Positions 22,031 to 33,186 of a stretch of DNA of 64,000 nucleotides are shown here, in pieces. Positions within the stretch are counted from its first letter, which is position 1; every line of letters starts with the position of its first letter. The position numbers and the translations under genes are program-made. The notes beneath the pieces are model-generated. The model was given only the letters and a program-made list of their open reading frames with translations, was not told the DNA's origin and ran no database searches. Origin of the DNA: Epiperipatus broadwayi (lineage: Eukaryota > Onychophora > Udeonychophora > Euonychophora > Peripatidae); assembly GCA_028023455.1 (NCBI GenBank), contig JAQFVV010006215.1, forward strand, positions 12,503,473 to 12,567,472, read 5' to 3'.

Positions 22031-23637
22031 CATATAACCATTACTTCATATTGAAACATTAAGATATGCCTTACCAATCTTAGTTTCACGTTGCCTTCCT
22101 GTTTCCTACCTTCATGCCTTATTTAAAACCCTAATTTTATCATATTGTGTGTGTACTGGGTATATTTACCGAAATCCCGCCTAAATTGAAATGTCTAATG
22201 AGATGCCTGGGGTTTTATAATAATTAAAATTGTCTTAAACGGTTTTATTTTCAAACCATCGAGTATATATTACGTATATATGCTTGTACAATAAAGTAGG
22301 TCACATATTCTCATCTACACACATACTGCGATAATATTTAAAATTTATGAAAATATTTTATTTAAAATTTGTTGTTTTTGAATCTGCTTATTTTGTGATG
22401 TTATTTTGCTATAATTATTTGCATTTAATAAAATAATATCACTGATAAATATATTCTGGAAATTAAATTCAAAAGAGTTTTATAAATATAAAATGTTATT
22501 TAGTTTTTCAAAAACATGCCATTTTTCTTTTTAAATCAGTGAGGGTAGGGAAAGAACAATAGTGACTAATTTTAACTATATTGGCACCAGTTTTACTAGT
22601 AGATTTGATAAAATTAAAAACAGTGCTTACGAGCACATTTAATTAAAAATTGCAGTCCGTGTTTTCCAATTTATTAATAACTTAAGGAATGGATTTTACC
22701 ATCGCAGGGTTAGATTGTAATCAGAGAGAGCGCATTATAAGATTATTATAGAGAGTTATGAATTAATCTGCCTGATATTGTGAAAGCAGAAGTTATATTT
22801 TCTGTAATTTTGAAATTGATTTTCTATTAGCTTTTATTTGCGTTATTGGACTGACTGGCTAGTTGGTTAGTTTAGAACAAGTTTTACAATTGTTTAACCT
22901 TAGAATGATGGGGTAAAGGGGCAGTAGGCTATTTTTCCCTCGGAAGCCAGCGCCTTGGGTGGCCGTCATTCACCATCCGATGTCCTGTCACCGTATCATC
23001 AAGCCCAACTGAACCAGCCCAAAGAAATGCTGCTCCTGAAATCTACTAACTGCTGCTGCGGAACAACAAACCAAGGAGAATCATAATTTGCTTAAGAACT
23101 TTGTTACAAATTTGGAAATACCCACAGACGGATTTGAAAGAACAAGGTAATTAAAATCAACCCGAGATCTCGGAAACCTTCATGCTATATAGCTAATAAA
23201 TTTTGTATATTCCTTAATATGTATTTAAATGAATTTTAAGTCCGTTCAGTATAGCTCGATCTTCTAATTTAGTTAATCACTTCGCGAGCAACTCTCGGTC
23301 TTCATTTAAGATTCCAATTATATATGTAGTTTTAGAATATTCAAATTCTGTTCGACTTTACGTGACTCGCATATACCTACCATGTCACTGTATTTTAGAC
23401 ATGTTATCTAAACGAACCCAAGTACAAGGTATCAGCCATCTTGTTGTTTATTGCATATAGCTATCCAATTTATATAGCTAAACTATTTTCTATCTCTAAT
23501 TATTAAAATATTATTTGTAAATTTATTTCTTTTCTCTTTTGTTTGGAGTGCAATTTAAGTAACATACTATAATGGGTTTATCTCAGGCACATCTATAAGT
23601 TATTGTTAAATGAACCTAGGGCTATTTTAGATTTAGT
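22031..23637. other. No supported gene; one GC-richer unexplained block
   Basis: About 22895-23150 is distinctly GC-richer (for example GGAAGCCAGCGCCTTGGGTG) with no long frame, TIR or second copy in the window. It could be an old SINE, a UTR or an exon remnant. The rest is AT-rich. Confidence 0.3.
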
Positions 23638-23850
23638 CTTTTGTTTTCTCCCTGATCATCGGCACCGGCATGAAATTATACTATTAGTAGCATCAAATGT
23701 GTTATCATGTAGAGGGCGTTGTGGAGTTTGGACTTTGGATTCGAACTTGGGATTTCTGGGAGATAACCCTCCTAGTGTTGAGTTCTATGTTCCGGGTTTA
23801 AATTCTGCAGTGTGTTAGCGAGATAGACATGTTTTGACCGTTACATTATA
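23638..23850 (+). repeat. SINE-like repeat, copy 2
   Basis: Diverged copy of 12538-12745: GTTTTCTCC at the start, GGATTCGAACTTGGG at the B-box position (~23735), and the shared tail GTGTGTTAG...GACATGTTTTGACCG. As in copy 1, its 3' end abuts a ribozyme-bearing element, here the left arm of a PLE. Confidence 0.55.
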
Positions 23851-24345
23851 CATATAAAAACATATACATTCATACATATGTATATCAAAAATATATACAT
23901 ATATATCCTCAAAACATATATTTATACATTTATATATACAAAATCCATATATATACACATCCATATATACATATATATAACCTACATATAAAAATACATA
24001 TATAAAATATATACAAAAAGACATATCAAATACACAATTTTTATATTATTATATTTTTATTAAAAAAACTTATTTTATTTTTAATTTTTTAAAATTTTTT
24101 TTAAAAACCTACCCTTTACTTCTTTATTAATTTTACTTTATTTTCTACTTTTTATCTTTCATCTTTATTCCTATCTATCATTTCACGTTATTATCTAATA
24201 AATTTTATCATCTTTTATTTTAATACCTATATATTTAACTTTTGCCATTTTATTATTTCTAATCTTATTCATTATTAATAATTTTTATTCTCTTTAATAA
24301 TTCCCCTATTCATTTTACTTACCTTTATTAACCCCCCTGTACCTT
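23850..24345. repeat. Left inverted arm of the PLE
   Basis: Reads ACATATATACATATATA-type microsatellite, then TACCCTTTACTTCTTTATTA, then ATTATCTAATAAATTTTATC, then ATTCCCCTATTCATTTTA. Its reverse complement occupies 26770-27290 (AATGAATAGGGGAATTATTA through GAAGTAATGAAGGGTAG to the ATATGTAT microsatellite). Confidence 0.85.
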
Positions 24346-24630
24346 TTAAAATAACTGATGTTTTTCAAATTTCTTGTCTTCTTTTTATATAAACTCCTTT
24401 AATACAACTCCTTCTATTTTCAATTTTATTAACATTTAATTCTATTTGAAAATTTAATCTTACAAACTTTTATATATATATAAAAATATATTTACAGGTT
24501 TTTATCTATACCCACATATTAAACCTTCTATATACTTATTTTAATATTATTATTAATCCTATAAACTAATATTATTTTAAACTTTTATTTTTTATTCAAA
24601 CCTCTACTTATATGCCTATATATTCCTATA

Positions 24631-25634
24631 CACCTGGGTCTCGTTTTTCACAATAGATAGGTTCCTCAGAAACCACGCACAAAAAAAATCGCGCAAAAAT
24701 AGACGTAACTTACCTTGAAAAATGGGGATACGGACTGTGATTTTTCAAAAATTGCATAAAAGCAAAGCACCAACGTAAAATTACTTTAAAATTTGTGCAA
24801 AAAAAATAAGGAAATAAAATATGACTAATAAAAAATTTCAAATTTGAAAAAAATTGATACAAGACAAACTTTTTTTAACTATAATATTTAATTTTATTCA
24901 AAACAATATATTTTTATGCATAATTTACAGTACAGTAATTGCCATTTTTTTATACGCATTTTAATTATTATTGGTACTTGTCGATAAACAGGTTTGTTTG
25001 CAAACTGGTAAAAAAATCAGTTTCTTCACAAGAGAAAATACAACGAGCGCCAACTTCACTCTCATGTTGTGTTAATGGTTTTCTGGTGCCAACGTAATTA
25101 GTAATTAATCTTTCAGACGATGATTTTATTAATTGTTTATGAAGCTTGCGATATCCAGACATACAACCATTTAGCTCTCGTTGGAATTTAAGAGCACGTT
25201 CGTGATTAGTGTCATTACTAAGAAAATAATTAAAAATAAACTTGCGGAAACTAAATAATTAATAATTGATTACGTTCTTTTTTAAAAAGCAAAAACAGAA
25301 TGTGATTTAAAATGCAAAATCAACACGCACAATGTTTGAACAAATTTACATTATAATCTTGTAAAATTTAATGTGGGTATACATAAAATGTGGAAATCAT
25401 GATTTTAATTTCATTATTGCATAAAATCTTACTATTATAAAGCACTGAAAATATTGAAATTACTAAGATGAAAGTCGAATTCCAATAACGTGCTATTACT
25501 TTCAATATGACGTAAGTGCGCGAAATTTATTATTTAAAGTAATAGCGCATTATCGGAGTTCGACTTCCGAAGAAACATGAATCGCGTAACTTCAAAATCG
25601 CGTTAAAAAATCCGGGTAAAACGAGACCCAGGTG
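24631..25634. mobile_element. 1,004-bp TIR DNA transposon, copy A (TA target site)
   Basis: The ends are CACCTGGGTCTCGTTTT and AAAACGAGACCCAGGTG, flanked by TA on both sides (24629-24630 and 25635-25636). Copy B at 46096-47104 is almost identical. An internal hairpin (AAGTCGAATTCCAATAACG paired with CGCATTATCGGAGTTCGACTT-like sequence near 25460-25565) lies toward the right end. A 64-codon minus-strand frame at 24968-25162 is not conserved open in copy B. TA duplication and short TIRs point to a non-autonomous Tc1/mariner-pogo-like element; the superfamily is inferred. Confidence 0.85.
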
Positions 25635-25713
25635 TACATATATATATACACACACAATAATCTTTTAGCATTAATAATAATCCTATAAAAATGTTTTCAC
25701 CCCCCATCTCTAT

Positions 25714-26019
25714 TCAAATTTGTTTTATCTGCTTAATTAATATTGCTTCTTTTATTTTTCTATTCCTTCTTTTATTAGTATATCCAATAATCTTTATACT
25801 ATCTTTCTCAAATATATGCGCTATTTCCATAGTATGCATATAAATTGGCGACTTTTTGTCATATTTACATTGAATTAACCTTGTAAAAATTGAATTTTTT
25901 CTCTCTTCTACATATTTAGTCCTTATATTATTATTCCTACATGATCTACACTCTATCTGATATACCCCATTTATATATTTTCCTATTCCTTTAATATATT
26001 TATTATTTAATATATTCAT
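25714..26019 (-). pseudogene. PLE GIY-YIG endonuclease domain, decayed
   Basis: The minus-strand frame contains NGVYQIECRSC, then TKYVEE where active copies have a YVGET-like motif, then FTRL.QCKY where R and H are normally conserved. The GVY and YV strands and the Cys pair are visible, so the GIY-YIG assignment is firm. Replacement of the Gly-Glu-Thr signature and of the conserved His argues for inactivation. The frame lies directly downstream of the RT remnant in the same orientation, as expected for a single PLE polyprotein. Confidence 0.75.
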
Positions 26020-26397
26020 TACATTTTTTTTTTTATTTACTACCTTATATTTAATTACATTATTATATTTTTTATTAACTTTTCTAATAATTTTATTAAC
26101 ACTCCTAACTATTTATAATTATATGTTTTAACACCTATATACTCCTCCTTTCTTATGTTATCTTTCCTATATTTACCCTTCCCTTCTTCTCTATTAATTT
26201 TTTTATATTTTTCTTCTGATAATTTTACATTTTCTCTAACACTTTCTTTGAATATTCATTTTCTTTAAATTATTTAACTATTAATTCTACTTTTTTTTTA
26301 TACTCCTCTTCACTTGAACAATAATTAATAGCCCTACATACTCTTGAACTAATAATATTTATCTTATATTTACTATCTATATTAGAATTCCAATTCA

Positions 26398-26760
26398 TTA
26401 TATCACTATTCCATTCTTTTTTTTATACACTGATGTTTCTATTCTACATCTTCCCTTGTCATATATTTTTGTTAATAATATGTCTAAATATGATAACTTA
26501 GTATCTTTCTCTCTTTCCACTGTAAATTTAATATTCTTATCTAATTTATTAATTTTTTCTAAATACCTATCTATTTGTCTTTCACTCTTATTAAAAATTA
26601 ATAGATAATCATCCACAAATCTTTTTAACATTACTGGACCAATCTCCTCATCCATCATCTCTTTTTCTATTTCCTCAATATATATATACTACTTAATATG
26701 CCACTCAATGCCACTCCTATCAATAACCTTTTCTTGTTTAAAATATTCTCCATTAAATTC
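26398..26760 (-). pseudogene. PLE reverse transcriptase fragment (motif C region)
   Basis: The minus strand encodes a run-in with a GVALSG-like motif B area in shifted frames. From 26658 it has an open frame with IGPVMLKRFVDDYLLIF, the catalytic YVDD-equivalent (FVDD), followed by the thumb signature KLSYLDILLTK. FVDD plus a downstream (F/Y)LD(I/V) is typical of Penelope-type RTs. The fingers and the motif A Asp are not recovered. The upstream part is broken by a stop and frame changes near 26700. Confidence 0.8.
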
Positions 26761-26769
26761 AAATGTTAA

Positions 26770-27290
26770 AATGAATAGGGGAATTATTAAAGAAAATAAA
26801 AATATAAATGATTAATAAAGAATAAGATTAGAAATGATAAAATGACAAAAGTTAAATTTATAGGTATTAAAATAAAAAATAAAAGATGATAAAATATATT
26901 AGATAATAATGTAAATGCTTTATTAGATAATAATGTAAAATGATAGATAGGAAGAAAGATGAAGGCTAAAAAGTAGAAAATAAAGTAAAATTAATAAAGA
27001 AGTAATGAAGGGTAGTTTTTTAAAAAAAAATTTAAAAATTAAAAATAAAAGATTTTTTTAAAAAAATATAAAAATTGTGTATATGATATGTCTTTTTGTA
27101 TATATTTTATAAATGTATTTTTATATGTAGGTTATATATATGTGTGTATATGGATATATATATATAGGGATTTTGTATGTGTATATATGTATGTATACGT
27201 ATGTTTTGAGGATATATGTATATATTTTTGATAAACATATGTTTGTATGTATGTATATGTTTTTATATGTATATAAAGAATGGTTATATA
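26770..27290. repeat. Right inverted arm of the PLE
   Basis: Reverse complement of 23850-24345 with small indels, including a duplicated TTAGATAATAATGTAAA(A/T) near 26905-26940. It ends in ATATGTATGTATAC-type microsatellite just before the hammerhead. Confidence 0.85.
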
Positions 27291-27296
27291 TTTGTA

Positions 27297-27352
27297 TCAT
27301 TCAATATTGTAGCTCTGATGAAGACTGCATGACAGTAGAAACTGTCAGGAAA
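27297..27352 (+). ncRNA. Hammerhead ribozyme, PLE type, core intact
   Basis: CAATATTGTAGCT-CTGATGA, then A-GACTGCATGACAGTA forming ACTG/CAGT with loop CATGA, then GAAAC-T-GTC-AG. All invariant core bases (CUGAUGA, GAAA) and a GUC cleavage triplet are present. Helix I closes with CT/AG and re-forms further out with TATT/AATA. Stem III is only AC/GU around a single U, the arrangement known for metazoan PLE hammerheads that are thought to work as dimers. It lies at the right end of the PLE at 23.85-27.43 kb. Confidence 0.85.
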
Positions 27353-27489
27353 ATAAAGGAATTATATTTAAAAAATTTTGCATTAAAGTGAATATGAGGG
27401 GAATTATTGTAAGTTATATATAAGAATATATGAAGAAATACAAAGAAAGTAAAGGAGAAGAATATACTTCTAAAAATACATATTTTCTG

Positions 27490-28035
27490 AAAAAATTATA
27501 ATCCAATTCTGCCAAACTTGATTTTTAAATATTTTATGTTTGTATCAATATATCATTTCTATTTCCATAACAAATTTAACGATAGCATTTTCATCTTTCT
27601 GTTGTTTTCCAAATCTAGCATTAAACAATCTATGATAAAACATTCTTTAACTCTAACCAAAAACATTCTATATATCTACTTAAAAATGTTCTACATTATT
27701 ACAATAAAAATTTACTGAGGCATAAATCTGAATACACTGAGCAGGTAATAGTGCCAATTTTGCCACCAATTTCCATAATGTTATTCTTCTTTTATTTTTA
27801 ATGAATTCCACTTCGTAAGTGCTTCTAATATTTGTGTTTTTATAGTAGAGAATTTGTTAACTTTTTAAACTGTCTCTTCAGCTTTTAGCAACGCAAAGTC
27901 TAATATTATCCTGTTTAATATTAAACAGTTCATCTTGCAATTTATATAATCTTCCTTAACTTGAAAATAATCCATACCTACTGGCACACAAATTAAAAGA
28001 TCATCATCAAAGTGATATAGTTGTTTAACATGGCA
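27490..28035 (-). pseudogene. RTE LINE endonuclease fragment, heavily decayed
   Basis: Colinear with the better copy at 39430-40080: ATAATCCAATTCTGCC, TTTCTATTTCCATAACAAAT, CATTTTCATCTTTCTGTTG, TCTAGCATTAAA, TTTTTATAGTAGAGAA and AAAAGATCATCATCAAA all align. Many indels and stops interrupt the frame. It covers most of the APE-type endonuclease. Confidence 0.8.
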
Positions 28036-28450
28036 TTAATCATCTCAAGCAGAGTTCACAAGTCCTCTAACTATAATAATGCTAATTTTATTTCATAGTA
28101 TAATTCAAAAACAATTGCTATTTTATCTTGAAACATTCATTCCATTAAGACTCATTTCAATATAATTTTCTTTTAAAAATAAAAATATTCTTTAAATACA
28201 ATAAAGTATTTTAAAAACCACACCCTAAAATTTTTTACCTGATAATCACAAAATGGTAACAATTGTCTTTTATAAATATTTTTTTGTAACCAATACAACT
28301 GTTCCATTTTGTGAGTTAATTTATTTTTACAAAAATCATATTGTATTCTTTCAATTTTCCCATAAAATATGTAAATCTATATTTAATTCTATTTATAAAA
28401 GTATGTATATAAAGAGATATTAATTTATATATAGAAGACTAAAAACTAAC

Positions 28451-28540
28451 ATTGTTACTGCATGAATGTCCATACCACCACGATATTGTTGAAATGATCC
28501 AAGAATTTTAGGAAGCAGATGCAAAGACACAACTACAGAT
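28451..28540 (-). CDS. USP34: USP34-type ubiquitin hydrolase, internal exon (90 bp)
   Basis: Minus-strand exon with acceptor AATATTTAG and donor GTTAGT. Starting with one base that completes an Arg codon from the upstream exon, it reads SVVVSLHLLPKILGSFQQY followed by RGGMDIHAVT and two bases of Met. This follows directly on the 41762-41889 exon and corresponds to the SVVISLRLLPKLFGTFQQF region of animal USP34, which lies in the long N-terminal helical-repeat part well before the catalytic domain. Splice phases agree (2 into 1, then 2 out). USP34 (puf in Drosophila) is a very large cytoplasmic and nuclear deubiquitinase. The donor GTTAGT is weaker than consensus. The next exon (expected to begin G-TGG-like) was not found at lower coordinates in this window. 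Confidence 0.85.
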
Positions 28541-28862
28541 CTAAATATTAAATATATATATATTAAATATTAAAAATAATTTTTATAAATAACACAAAAA
28601 AACAATTTCATAAAATGAATATTTAAAGTAACAAATTTAAACTGCATAAAACAATTTCCATTTTACAATAATTCTTTATAAAATTGCAATTATTTATTAA
28701 GCGCACAAGAAGTATATGTAAATACTTTTAAAACAGGCTATAACCTGTATCAAATGCACCTTGAAATTTATAATAGACAAACAATATCTTTATGTAATAT
28801 TGAAGATACACAGACTTTCAAGCTCCCTTCAGTCATCCACATGACCACATACATGTAAAAAA

Positions 28863-28950
28863 GATAAATTATCTCCAATATACGTATTTCACGCTGAGCC
28901 AGCACTCATTAGTTGAGCCAGCACACATTAGTTGGTCCAGATCATTATCA
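28863..28950 (-). ncRNA. Hammerhead, retrozyme type, with a 24-bp internal duplication
   Basis: The minus strand has CCAA-CTAATG-TGTGCTGGCTCA, then a second AACTAATGAGTGCTGGCTCA, then GCGTGAAA, ATACGTAT, A-TTGG. Stem III (ATA-CG-TAT), the AUA cleavage triplet, GAAA and helix I (CCAA/TTGG, ATCT/AGAT, GATAA/TTATC) are excellent. However, CTGATGA is CTAATGA (G5 lost), and a 24-bp tandem duplication splits the 5' part. It shows the ancestral stem III and helix I but should not cleave. Confidence 0.75.
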
Positions 28951-29350
28951 CCCACATATATATATATAATCAATGCTCGGTTTATATTAAAATAGCAAAT
29001 CTTCACACTTTAATGGACAGATTTCAAGCTATTCCACCTCCATCTCTTCATATCATCCATACAATTGAAACTCTGATTATGGAATTCCCAAATCCTTGTT
29101 AATGCCAATATTATTATCATGTCCATGTTGACATTAAGTCACACTGGCCTCTTATGTATAGGACAATGTTCGTTTAGATACACAGAAGAGGAATAGACAG
29201 AATACATGCTGAATTTGTAGTATTTTAAATACAAGTATATTTTATATACCTAAAGTTTAGATGTAATATAAGCGATTTGAAAACAGACTTTCAAGCTCCC
29301 TTCAACCATCAACTCTATCTCTGCAACCGATACACATGGCCACCCACATG

Positions 29351-29393
29351 TAAAAAAGATAAACCAGCACTCATCAGTTGGTCCAGATCACCG
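29351..29393 (-). ncRNA. Hammerhead remnant, 3' half deleted
   Basis: The minus strand reads CTGGACCAA-CTGATGA-GTGCTGG and then jumps to TTTATCTTTT. The 3' half of stem II, GAAA, stem III and the cleavage site are gone, although the 5' core is perfect. Confidence 0.75.
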
Positions 29394-29649
29394 TGTTCCA
29401 GACATATATATAATCAGTGCTCGATTTAAAAAAGGACAAATTCAGTTTGTATCCTGCCCACCCCTCTTCTCTGTATTTAAATTGACAATGTCCTCTACAT
29501 GAGAAGTCAAGAGTGACTTAAGGTCAACAAGGGCATGGCAATTATAATGGTATTAACAGTTCCATTATCAGATTTTAAATGGTATAAATGGCTGAAAGGT
29601 AAAGATTTACTATCTTAATATAAACTTAGCACAGATTATATATAGGTGT

Positions 29650-29725
29650 GGGAGATGATAATCTGGACCAATTGATGAGTGCTGGTTCAGCATGAAATGT
29701 GTATATTGGAAATCATTTATCTTTT
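29650..29725 (+). ncRNA. Hammerhead, retrozyme type, C3-to-U in the core
   Basis: GATAATCTGGACCAA is followed by TTGATGA (consensus CTGATGA), stem II GTGCTG-GTT-CAGCAT (six pairs), GAAA, stem III ATG-TG-TAT, then A and TTGG. Everything is in place except the first core base (C3 is T), which is normally essential. It is the only plus-strand member of the cluster. Confidence 0.8.
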
Positions 29726-29860
29726 TCACATGTGTGTGGTTATGTGCATTGGTTGTATGAAATAGAGTGGATGGCTGAAAAGAGCTTGAAAGTCTGTATT
29801 CAAATTCCCTATATTACATCTAGATTACAGGTATATAAAATATACTTGAAATACAACAAT

Positions 29861-32459
29861 TAATATTTCCACAAAAAACTTTTTTTTAATGTTTTCAATA
29901 AAACTCTTACATAAAATAACTGGAATAAATTTATAATAAAAAAAGAAAAATGATATGATATATTTGTTATAATTTTTTTTTTTTAACTATTGATCCAATT
30001 GTGAAATAAAAATTAAAATACGGCCTATATATACTCTAAGATGTATATAGAAAATAAATTATAAAACTATATAATTTTTTGTATTTCATAACCCTACAAT
30101 TCCCTTAATCATACATTCTGATCAACTCAAGAGAAAATCAAGTGGAACACTTTACAATGATCCTAACATGACATCCATTATTATCTAGTAATAGAAATAA
30201 TAGGGACTTATAATATTGGCAGCCACAATTTAATGGTAGCATAAATATACAACAATGTTGTAAAAATGAAAAAGATTCAAATAGATTATCATAAATTAAA
30301 AAATTCATGTAATAGTCTGCTTAACCATTTTCCAGCTTAATAATTTATAAAATGAGATTGGCCCTGATACAAAATAAAACCTGTGAAATAATATTTCAAT
30401 ACAAGATCATGAAACAGAAAATTAGATTTCTCAATACGGATGGGACACAGTCAAGATAGAAAGAAATATTAAGGTTAAGATAAATGATTAACTGGAATTA
30501 ACAGATTTACGTTTAAAAAAATTAAAGAGAAATCAGGAAAGATAAAAAAGATTGCATAAAACATTGACCAGAGCAATACATTCAGTGATTAGTTCTAGTG
30601 GTAATGAAATTTTAGATTTAATAACCAAAACATTTACTAGCAAAAAAAAAAATCCTATGACAAAAAACACTGAAGTACAAGGTCAACTATCATTGACTTT
30701 ACTACAGAAGAAGAAATAAAGAGATCTAATATTTAGATATAAATGACGACAAATTTAATAAATGCTATGCATTTTTAACATAAATTCAGATCTTTTAAAT
30801 AAGGAAATGATTTGTGCTATCAGATATCTGAAGAACAATATTAAAATTAGTCCTATGTTTACAAATGAATTATTTCTACTTCTATTTAATTAATATCTGA
30901 AAGAACAATTATGTTCCAAGAGGTAATTAGTTACAATGATTGAGCATACAAGAAAAGAGTTTTCTTCAATATACATAAAAAATAAAAATAAAAATACCAT
31001 GATAAATTATATTGTATAAACAGAAATTGGATCATTTAATATTCTTCTTATATTTCCTTTATTCTATTCGAAATTTGGATATACAGCTTATCAAAGATCT
31101 TTTAATTTCAGTCTTTTCTCACAGATCTATCAGATTATTACTTTTTTTGGAAGTATTCTAAACGCAATTAATATTTAATTTAATCTTTCTCAAGATCCTT
31201 ATATTGTTAAAACTGAAATGCATCGTGCTTCTCAATTCATTCAAGTATTCACTTTTTTAATTCTCAATTATAAAATTATGTACTTAGTAGAATTTTTTTT
31301 TTTTAATATTTCCAATTTAAAAAATTTGAAAATCAATATATAAAACCATATTGTGAAGAACAGCATTAAAATTACTAATACAAGTTTTAGATAACAAATC
31401 TATATATCAACTAAGAGACAGATTAACATGAGGAATGCCATCCTGAGAGAAAGAAATTCCTGATACAAAATATAATTATTACAACAGAGTGCAGAATGTA
31501 TGAGCATGCAGCTTCAAACTGAGCTGGCAAAAATTTACTGGAATGTAAAAAAAAAAAAGTTTATCAAATGACTAAAGAAATATGTATATATGTGCACTTA
31601 CATATAAAATTATCAAACTATTTAATATAGCTAAAAACATATTTTGATGCATGATTTAACCTCTGGTCAGAGCAACAAAACCATAACATGCAAATGCTTT
31701 TATATTTCTCACATCCAGACTAAAGAACTCAATAAAAACATTTGATTCCTTTCACCATATGAAAATGCTAACTCAAAATATTAATTAATTACAGTACACA
31801 TATACAGAAATATATTAAATTGGAAATAAAAAAATAAGACTATATTTAAATAAAAATATTTCATTGACAACTTATTTAATTACCAGATAGTATGGAGTAA
31901 TGTATAATGATACACAAATATTTATTTGGCTCACTTCAATGTTTCTATTAAATAGAAGAATTAATCAAAGTGCTAATAAATATTATTTTACAAATAAATA
32001 TTTGGGTTTTAAGAATATTAAATACATTTTATTTAATATTCAAGATTATTAATGATAATCAAAAATTAGACAAAATAATTTAAAAGAATACAAAAAATTA
32101 TCAAAATATTCTTTTTCTTATCTGGGTTTTTTAATACATATTTAATAAACCATAAAAATGGAAAGAAATTTAATCCATTATGCTCTTATTTCATACAATT
32201 TTTAAGTAAATAATATAAAATAACATTATATAACGATAATTTTATATATTTAATATAATGTCAATTTTTAAAAACTTTTCTCAAAAAAATGTAATTCCAA
32301 ATAAATACATACAAAATGTATATAAAGAAAAGTTTAGTTTAATACTTTAATGGCATGGTATGCTAGGCATGCTTTTGACTAACTGGTAATCATATTCGTA
32401 GCAATAGTTGTCAAAGAAGCTAGTCACTTTTATAAAGGAAAAAAACTTTTATCACACTT
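29861..32459. other. Intronic AT-rich DNA, nothing firm
   Basis: A region around 30420-30900 has several short plus-strand open stretches in different frames (Lys/Glu-rich) and may be an old LINE remnant, but no RT or endonuclease motif is readable. The rest is AT-rich. Confidence 0.3.
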
Positions 32460-32489
32460 TCTATTCTCATATCATTAAAACATTAGACA

Positions 32490-32650
32490 GTACTCTATCC
32501 ATTTTGAAAACACATCTACGGCTACTAAAAAAAATATCTCCATGAAATGGTCCAACATAGTTTAAATGAACTTGTTGCCAACCTTTCATAGCTTCAGGCC
32601 AGGATTTGGATTTTTTAGCATGTACTTATACTTTACAAGTTTTAAAAATG
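32490..32650 (-). pseudogene. Gypsy integrase core fragment
   Basis: The minus-strand translation gives WPEAMKGWQQVHLNYVGPFH followed by a FFSS.. strand and, after a frame change, VFKM. This matches the first catalytic block of Gypsy integrases (W..VH.D..GPF), but the catalytic Asp is Asn. A frameshift follows within 15 codons. Confidence 0.7.
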
Positions 32651-32683
32651 TTCAAAACTTAATCTAAGAGGCTTAAACCAATT

Positions 32684-32980
32684 TCATCCTATCCGGTCAA
32701 CGTTCTTTGTAACTTCATATAATAGTAAAGGTTTGCTACGGGTATTTACCATTTCGGGCACTGTCACAATTCCCTTAATATTTATTGGGTTTCTATTTAC
32801 ATCTGTTGCTACCAAAATAGTTTTCTTTATTTCAACGTTAACCTTTGCTCTTTTCCAAATTACAGTCCAATGTTGTAGCCATATAAAGGATATGCATTGC
32901 CTGATATCTATCTCCATTTCTATCATATGACTGCAGACTTTTATATTTAGCAAATTAAATATATCCTCACTTTCTATCAA
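32684..32980 (-). pseudogene. Gypsy protease-like region, active site lost
   Basis: The 98-codon frame contains EMEIDIRQCISFI where retropepsins have a hydrophobic-DTG-A/S-hydrophobic core; DTG is DIR here. The downstream strands (NPINIKGIVTVP, LLLYEVTKN) match the flap and C-terminal strand pattern. It sits between the zinc knuckle and the integrase fragment, as protease should. Confidence 0.6.
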
Positions 32981-33186
32981 TTTCTTCAGTGATAAACTTC
33001 TTATGAAACACTCCTCCCATCAATTTACTTTTTAGCAATAAATCTTGTTTTGTCATTTGTCACTTGTTTTTGCACAACTTTGACAAATGATCTGTCACAC
33101 CGCAGCTAAAACATTTTTTTGTTTTTAAACTTACACACAGACTTTAAATGGACTGTTGTTCCATAGCAATAACAAGTAGGAGGGAT

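Larger units (their letters stand above)
23850..27430 (-). mobile_element. Penelope-like element with long inverted arms
   Basis: The coding remnants (RT 26398-26760, GIY-YIG 25714-26019) read on the minus strand in the expected RT-then-endonuclease order. They are flanked by inverted arms (~23850-24345 and ~26770-27290) and, on the right, by a pseudo-LTR end with a hammerhead (27297-27352). A 1-kb TIR element (24631-25634) is nested inside. The left arm is cut by the SINE-like repeat before any ribozyme. PLEs are known for telomerase-related RT, a GIY-YIG nuclease, and pseudo-LTRs that may be inverted and carry hammerheads; all of these are seen here in decayed form. Confidence 0.85.
28812..29860. 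mobile_element. Retrozyme-like cluster: two direct monomers and one inverted
   Basis: ACAGACTTTCAAGCTCCCTT occurs at ~28813 and ~29287 (period ~473 bp), each followed by ACATGTAAAAAAGATAAA and then hammerhead sequence on the minus strand. From ~29575 to 29860 a third copy lies inverted (GAGCTTGAAAGTCTGTATTC at ~29790), with its hammerhead on the plus strand. Family landmarks shared with 12.75-13.26 kb: TTGGTCCAGAT, TTTAATGGACAG, CCATGTTGAC and AGGACAATGTTCGTTTA-like. No ORF. The tail-to-tail inversion pairs ~29225-29350 with ~29735-29855. Confidence 0.75.

Noticed and set aside
23815-24024. 69-codon Tyr/Ile/Val-rich minus ORF
   Set aside because: Translation of an (ATACAT)n-like microsatellite in the PLE arm.
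27140-27391. 83-codon plus-strand ORF
   Set aside because: It spans the same microsatellite and the hammerhead region; it is not protein coding.
28231-28400. Minus-strand exon ending TTATCAG/GTAAAA
   Set aside because: An open frame (HKMEQLYWLQKNIYKRQ) exists, but it does not match the expected next part of USP34 and the acceptor is weak.
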